Shown one piece after another: positions 50,462-54,580 of a stretch of DNA of 54,580 nt. The DNA comes from [Mycobacterium] manitobense (GTDB lineage Bacteria; Actinomycetota; Actinomycetes; Mycobacteriales; Mycobacteriaceae). The stretch lies in assembly GCF_025821665.1 (NCBI RefSeq), contig NZ_JACKSJ010000019.1:1-54580 (forward strand), given 5' to 3'. Positions within the stretch are counted from its first letter, which is position 1. Every line of letters begins with the position of its first letter. Below the pieces are notes generated by a model. It was not told the DNA's origin and made no database searches. It worked only from the letters and a program-made list of their open reading frames with translations. Position numbers and translations under genes: made by a program.

Positions 50462-50488
50462 TACGGTACCGTAACTTACGCTTCCGTA
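50462..50488 (-). promoter_or_regulatory. Double TACG-N4-CGTA operator in the reductase promoter
   Basis: Site C is the palindrome TACGGTACCGTA (50462-50473), which contains the -10 TACCGT. Site D is TACG-CTTC-CGTA (50477-50488). Centre to centre they are 15 bp apart, identical to the pair before desA3. Confidence 0.8.
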
Positions 50489-50517
50489 TCCAGTGTGATC
50501 TTCAGCTCTGGACCACC

Positions 50518-51015
50518 TCAGAGCAGCTCGAGGAGGAACGGCAACTCCTGCGGCGCGTACCACGCGAGATCGTGATCCTGGGCGTCGCCGACCGTCAGTT
50601 CGGCGTCCTCGTCACCCAGGTCGGCCGCGTCCACCACGCCGACCGCCTGCCGCACCGCCGCCTCGGCGTCCGCGTTGTCGATGTAGGCGGCGATCACGTC
50701 GCTCAGCGCCACCGGGCCGGCGAGCCGCACCACCGCGTCGTCGAGGTCGGGGCGGGCGGTGGCGTCCTGGACGTCGGCGACCAGCACCGCGCGGCGCGGC
50801 GGTCCCGACACGCCGTCCGGGCCGGACAGCAGCCGCAGCGACGCCAGCGCCGCCTCGCGCAGCGCCACCTCGGCCAGTTCGTCGTCGTCGCCCTCGGCGT
50901 AAGCCTCGCGCAGTGTCGGGGTCACCGCGAAGGCCGTGCCGCTACGGGCGTGCACCGACCCGTCGGCGACGAGCTGTTGCAGCAGGGCGAGGGTCGACGG
51001 AATGTACACACGCAT
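50518..51015 (-). CDS. DUF6912-type conserved protein, Rv3231c family
   Basis: 165 residues from ATG 51015. It begins [19 protein letters not shown], a start shared by a conserved mycobacterial family at the Rv3231c position. It is soluble and acidic, with a mixed alpha/beta pattern ([26 protein letters not shown]). No known catalytic motif is present. The stop is 62 bases upstream of the reductase start in the same direction, so it might share transcripts. Function unknown. Confidence 0.78.
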   Translation of the reverse strand: MRVYIPSTLALLQQLVADGSVHARSGTAFAVTPTLREAYAEGDDDELAEVALREAALASLRLLSGPDGVSGPPRRAVLVADVQDATARPDLDDAVVRLAGPVALSDVIAAYIDNADAEAAVRQAVGVVDAADLGDEDAELTVGDAQDHDLAWYAPQELPFLLELL

Positions 51016-51029
51016 TCCGCCGACACTAG

Positions 51030-52769
51030 CTATGTCTTCGACGGATCCTTCTCGACGGAGATGATGAAGTCGTCGCCGTGTTCGGTGACACCGTGCACGA
51101 CGGCCTCCTCCACGGCCTCCTCGGCATACTGCTTGCGGACCATCATCGGGTCCCGGCGCAGGTCTTTGACCAGTGCGACGCACAGCAGCACCATCACCAC
51201 GACGAAGGGCACCGCCGCGATGATCGTGATGGTCTGCAACCCGGTCAGCGCGTCCGAGCCGCCCAGGATGAGCATCACCGCCGCCACCGCTCCGGTGGCC
51301 ACCCCCCAGAACACCACGGTCTTGCGGGACGGCTCGATGCAGCCGCGCTCGGACAGCGACCCCATCACGATCGACGCCGCGTCGGCGCCCGAGACGAAGA
51401 AGATTGCGACCAGGATCATCACCAGCACGCTGGCGACGGTGGCCAGCGGGTACTGCTCGAGCAGCCCGAACAGCTGGCTCTCCGAGCTGCCGTCGCCGAC
51501 CACGTCGACGCCCTCCTGCTGTTCCCGGATCGCGGCGCCACCGAAGATGCAGAACCAGACCAGCGAGACCACGCTGGGCACCAGCAGCACGCCTGCGACG
51601 AACTGGCGGATGGTCCGGCCGCGTGAGATGCGGGCGATGAACATGCCGACGAACGGTGTCCAGGACAGCCACCACGCCCAGTAGAACACCGTCCACGAAC
51701 CCAGCCACGCGTTCACCTCGCCGCCCTCGGCGCCGGTGCGCGCCGACATCATGGCCAGTTCCTGGAAGTAACTGCCCACCGACGTCGGGATGAGGTTGAG
51801 GATGAACACCGTCGGACCGACGATGAACACGAACAGCGCCAGCACCAGGGCGAGCACCATGTTGATGTTGGACAGCCACTGGATGCCCTTGGCCACGCCC
51901 GACACCGCCGAGAGCACGAACGCCGCGGTCAGCACGGCGATGATGCCGATGAGCACGGCGTTGCCGGTCTCGCCGATGCCCGCGACGATCTGCAGACCCT
52001 TGCTGATCTGCAGCGCGCCCAGGCCCAGTGAGGCGGCCGAGCCGAACAGCGTGGCGAAGATCGCCAGCATGTCGATGACCTTGCCCCAGCCGCCGTTGGC
52101 GCGTGCTCCGATCAAGGGCTCGAACGCGGCGCTGATGAGCTGGAACCGGCCCTTGCGGTACACGCCGTACGCGATCGCGAGGCCGACGACGGCGTAGATG
52201 GCCCAGGGATGAAGCGTCCAGTGGAAGAGGGTGGTGGCCATCGCGGTCTGCGCGGCCTCCTGGTTGCCCGGTGAGCCCGTGCCCGGGGGCGGGGTGACGA
52301 AGTGCGTCAGCGGTTCGGCGACCCCGTAGAACATCAGCCCGATGCCCATGCCTGCGCTGAACATCATGGCGATCCACGACACGGTGCGGAACTCGGGTTC
52401 CTCGTCGTCGCGGCCGAGCGGGATGTTGCCGAAGCGGCTGACCGCCAGCCACAGGACGAACAGCACGAATCCCGACGCGGTCAGCACGAAGAACCAGCCG
52501 ACGTTGGTCAGCACCCAGTTCAGCGCACCGCTGGAGGCGTCGGCCAGCGTCGCGGTGCTGACCCCGCCCCACACCAGGAAGCCGATGGCCAGCGCGGCGG
52601 TGACGCCGAACACCACCCAGTCGAGGCCGATCCGCCTGGCCTGCGCCTCCTCGTCGATCGCCACGTCGAGGATCGGGTGCGGGATGGCACCGCCGGTGGG
52701 CGACCGCAGCGCGTGGTCGACCGTCCGCCGGGCGCGTTCGGACTTCTTCTTCTCGGGGCTGATTGTCAT
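51030..52769 (-). CDS. BCCT-family betaine/carnitine/choline transporter
   Basis: 579 residues from ATG 52769. About twelve membrane segments; the glycine-rich segment SAGMGIGLMFYGVAEP and the Trp-rich YWAWWLSWTPFVGMFIARIS with SRGRTIR mark the BCCT transporters. They take up glycine betaine or similar osmolytes, usually by sodium symport. Here there is a long charged N-terminal tail of about 55 residues and a C-terminal tail of about 50 residues; in BetP the C-terminus senses osmotic stress. The gene is 14 bases from the next gene's start and may be transcribed with it. Substrate not determined. Confidence 0.88.
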   Translation of the reverse strand: MTISPEKKKSERARRTVDHALRSPTGGAIPHPILDVAIDEEAQARRIGLDWVVFGVTAALAIGFLVWGGVSTATLADASSGALNWVLTNVGWFFVLTASGFVLFVLWLAVSRFGNIPLGRDDEEPEFRTVSWIAMMFSAGMGIGLMFYGVAEPLTHFVTPPPGTGSPGNQEAAQTAMATTLFHWTLHPWAIYAVVGLAIAYGVYRKGRFQLISAAFEPLIGARANGGWGKVIDMLAIFATLFGSAASLGLGALQISKGLQIVAGIGETGNAVLIGIIAVLTAAFVLSAVSGVAKGIQWLSNINMVLALVLALFVFIVGPTVFILNLIPTSVGSYFQELAMMSARTGAEGGEVNAWLGSWTVFYWAWWLSWTPFVGMFIARISRGRTIRQFVAGVLLVPSVVSLVWFCIFGGAAIREQQEGVDVVGDGSSESQLFGLLEQYPLATVASVLVMILVAIFFVSGADAASIVMGSLSERGCIEPSRKTVVFWGVATGAVAAVMLILGGSDALTGLQTITIIAAVPFVVVMVLLCVALVKDLRRDPMMVRKQYAEEAVEEAVVHGVTEHGDDFIISVEKDPSKT

Positions 52770-52830
52770 GGTGAATTCATCAGAACCCCTCGGCTCCACC
52801 ACGTCAACTCCCCGGCAGGCTACGAACTGG

Positions 52831-54240
52831 TTACCGCGCGGCTTCCAAGAGTTCATCGAGGGACTCGCGCAGCAAACCGGGAAGCACGTCGACGTCGCTC
52901 ATCGCGTCCCGGTCGGCGTTGATGCCGAAGTAGAGCATGCCGTTGTAGGAGGTCACCCCGATCGACAGCGTCTGGTTGTGCAGCAGCGGCGGAACGGCAT
53001 AGGTCTCGAGCAGCTTGGTGCCCGCCACGTACATCTGTTTCTGCGCCCCCGGCACGTTGGTGATGAGCAAGTTGAACTGCCGCGCCGAGAACGTCGTCGC
53101 AACCCGGATCCCCATGGCGTGCAGCGTGGGTGGCGCGAACCCCGACAGCGTGACGATGGTGCGGGCGTCCACCAGGCTGGCCGCCGTCGGGTGCGACTCG
53201 GTGGCGTGTGAGATCTGGGACAGCCGCACGACGGCGTTGCCCTCGCCGACGGGAAGGTCGACCAGGAACGGGGCCACCTCGCTGATCGCCTGACCCGGGC
53301 CGGCCGAGTCGATCTCGGCGTCCGGATAAACCGACATGGGGGCCATCGCGCGCACCGTCGTGGTGGGGCCGACGGGTTCCCCCCGGGACAGCAGCCAGTT
53401 ACGCAGTGCGCCGGCAACCACGGCGAGCAGGATGTCGTTGATGTTGCACTCGTACCTGGCGCGCATCCGCCGGTAGTCCTCCAGCTCGTGGCTGGCCACG
53501 GTGAAGCGGCGGTTGCGGGACACCCGGGTGTTCAGCGGGCTGTTCGGCGCGGTGCCGCGGGCGACGGTGCGCGCCACGTCGGCGAACCGGCGGCCCATCT
53601 CGACGAGTTGCCCGGCGTTGGTCGCCACGTCGGTGACCGCGTCGCGCACCGCACCCAGTTGCGCCGTCGGCCGGGTGACCCAGTCCCCCACCGCACCGAG
53701 CAGCAGCCGGCGGTCACTCGGTTCGCGGGCCGGAATCCAGATGTCCTCGCCGAACTCGGGCGCCTTCTGCGTCCGGTCGACGATCACGTGACCGATCTCG
53801 AGTGCGGTCATCCCGTTCACCAGAGCCTGGTGGGACTTCGTGTAGATCGCGACGCGGTTCTTGGTCAGGCCCTCGACCAGGTACATCTCCCAGAGTGGCC
53901 GCGTCTTGTCGAGCGGTCGCGAACCCAGGCGCGCGACCAGGTCGTGCAGCTGGGCGTCGCTGCCCGGCGACGGCAGCGCCGAACGCCTGATGTGGTAGGT
54001 GATGTCGAAATCGGGGTCGTCGACCCAGACCGGCCGGGCCAGGCCAAGGGTGACCTCGCGCACCTTCTGCCGGTATCGCGGGATCTGCGGCAGCCGCTGT
54101 TCGACCGTGGCCAGCAGACTCTCGTAGCTCAACCCGCTGCGGGGCCGGCGCAGGATCGACAGCGAACCGACGTACATCGGGGTGGCCGTGTTCTCCAAAT
54201 GGAAGAACGTCGCGTCGGGCGCCGACAGCCTCGTCACCAT
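52831..54240 (-). CDS. tgs3: WS/DGAT-family acyltransferase, Tgs3 type, with altered active-site motif
   Basis: 469 residues from ATG 54240 (GTG 54237 possible). The sequence is a full wax-ester-synthase/diacylglycerol-acyltransferase: N-terminal MYVGSLSILRRP, PLDKTRPLWEMYLVEGL and a C-terminal NVPGAQKQMYVAGTKLLE. The catalytic HHxxxDG motif reads SHQALVNG (residues 136-143), so the first His is Ser and the Asp is Asn; only His137 and Gly143 remain. As I recall M. tuberculosis Tgs3 (split there as Rv3233c/Rv3234c) shares SHQALxNG, so this is a family trait. The present copy is intact in one frame. Acyltransferase activity is therefore uncertain. Confidence 0.85.
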   Translation of the reverse strand: MVTRLSAPDATFFHLENTATPMYVGSLSILRRPRSGLSYESLLATVEQRLPQIPRYRQKVREVTLGLARPVWVDDPDFDITYHIRRSALPSPGSDAQLHDLVARLGSRPLDKTRPLWEMYLVEGLTKNRVAIYTKSHQALVNGMTALEIGHVIVDRTQKAPEFGEDIWIPAREPSDRRLLLGAVGDWVTRPTAQLGAVRDAVTDVATNAGQLVEMGRRFADVARTVARGTAPNSPLNTRVSRNRRFTVASHELEDYRRMRARYECNINDILLAVVAGALRNWLLSRGEPVGPTTTVRAMAPMSVYPDAEIDSAGPGQAISEVAPFLVDLPVGEGNAVVRLSQISHATESHPTAASLVDARTIVTLSGFAPPTLHAMGIRVATTFSARQFNLLITNVPGAQKQMYVAGTKLLETYAVPPLLHNQTLSIGVTSYNGMLYFGINADRDAMSDVDVLPGLLRESLDELLEAAR

Positions 54241-54415
54241 TCGGCGCTATCCCCCCTCTTCGGCCGTCGCTGCTCGGTCACCGCCACCGTATCCGGCCGA
54301 TCTGTGACCTCGCAGCACGGGTGCATCCAGCCTGGTGCGAACCATGCGACCATGGAAAGGTCTGCGACTCTCCAGCAGATGCCGATCCGTACGTCGAGCA
54401 TCAGGAGAGTCCGCC
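54241..54415. other. Divergent intergenic region between tgs3 and the Rv3235-family gene
   Basis: 175 bases without a recognised gene, repeat or clear -10/-35 pair. I see nothing more specific in it. Confidence 0.4.
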
Positions 54416-54580
54416 ATGCCCGCTCACATCACCCGTTCCCCCGCCGCCCGCGGCTCATTCACCTCACCGGTCATCGACTACGAGCCGGCGCCCGCACCCG
54501 TCACCGGGCTGTGCCCGCCGCCGTCACCCGCCGCGTTGCACCGGCGGACTCCCCGGCCGCTGCGGCCCGCACCGGCCGCC
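54416..54580 (+). CDS. Rv3235-family protein, N-terminal part (runs off the window edge)
   Basis: ATG 54416 with AGGAG about ten bases upstream opens a frame without a stop to the end of the window: 55 codons beginning MPAHITRSPAARGSFT. It is rich in Ala, Arg and Pro, as in the N-terminus of the Rv3235-family proteins. Position right after the tgs3 gene in the opposite direction also fits. The C-terminal domain that defines the family lies beyond the window, so the assignment is by context. Function unknown. Confidence 0.6.
   Translation, partial: MPAHITRSPAARGSFTSPVIDYEPAPAPVTGLCPPPSPAALHRRTPRPLRPAPAA

Noticed and set aside
54352..54580. Alternative open frame from ATG 54352 before the Rv3235-family gene
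   Set aside because: It has no good ribosome binding site and its translation is Arg/His-rich without family resemblance; ATG 54416 has AGGAG in front.

Overview
The window is a high-GC actinobacterial chromosome segment, almost certainly from a fast-growing mycobacterium (Mycolicibacterium type). This rests on family content and gene order. From memory, the order follows the M. tuberculosis stretch from nudC (Rv3199c) to Rv3235: potassium channel, adnB/adnA, lipV, alkyltransferase-like protein, moeZ, fasR, rhlE, ParA, gpm2, entC, whiB1, pdtaS, biotinylated protein, rshA, sigH, aroA, rsgA, desA3 and its reductase, and tgs3. No prophage, insertion sequence, CRISPR array, tRNA or rRNA was recognised. 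Coding density is high, no gap between genes exceeds 300 bases, and intergenic signals are listed as separate features.

Layout. 1-9.3 kb: start of nudC (cut by the window edge), a K+ channel, a DoxX-like membrane protein, the AdnA-AdnB end-resection helicase-nuclease, lipV and an alkyltransferase-like DNA lesion sensor. 9.3-22.6 kb: housekeeping and envelope genes (kinase-fold protein, MoeZ, secreted metalloprotease-like protein, FasR, MmpS-like protein, ferritin-like hydroxylase, RhlE helicase, PQQ-propeller protein, PP2C phosphatase, ParA ATPase, gpm2-entC-acetyltransferase operon, membrane protein). 22.7-32.8 kb: a compact catabolic island that I recall is absent from M. tuberculosis at this place: a dehydroshikimate dehydratase (quiC), a divergent TetR regulator, an NAD-type quinate/shikimate dehydrogenase, a shikimate-type transporter, then pcaH-G-B-L-I-J. 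Together these would take up shikimate or quinate, oxidise it, aromatise it to protocatechuate and carry it to 3-oxoadipyl-CoA. The final thiolase (pcaF) and a dehydroquinate dehydratase are not in the window. 32.8-46.9 kb: lipid kinase, whiB1, pdtaS, TB7.3, ribosomal protein bL37, rshA-sigH, ybaK, several enzymes, an SRAP DNA-crosslink protein, aroA and rsgA. 46.9-54.6 kb: aldo/keto reductase, the DesA3 desaturase with its ferredoxin reductase, a small conserved protein, a BCCT osmolyte transporter, a Tgs3-type acyltransferase and the start of an Rv3235-family gene.

Regulation is unusually legible. Seven genes show a TANNNT -10 element 6-8 bases before the start codon, the signature of leaderless transcription. 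The desA3 and reductase promoters each carry two TACG-N4-CGTA palindromes exactly 15 bp apart. The catabolic island has shared operator-like sequences at its two promoters. sigH has a good SigH-type promoter followed by an in-frame upstream start that could give a longer isoform. whiB1 keeps a CRP-like site and ends in a textbook terminator.

Most lines that could be read as long ORFs opposite adnA/adnB and other GC-rich genes are antisense shadows and were left out. Start codons are choices from sequence context, not measured.
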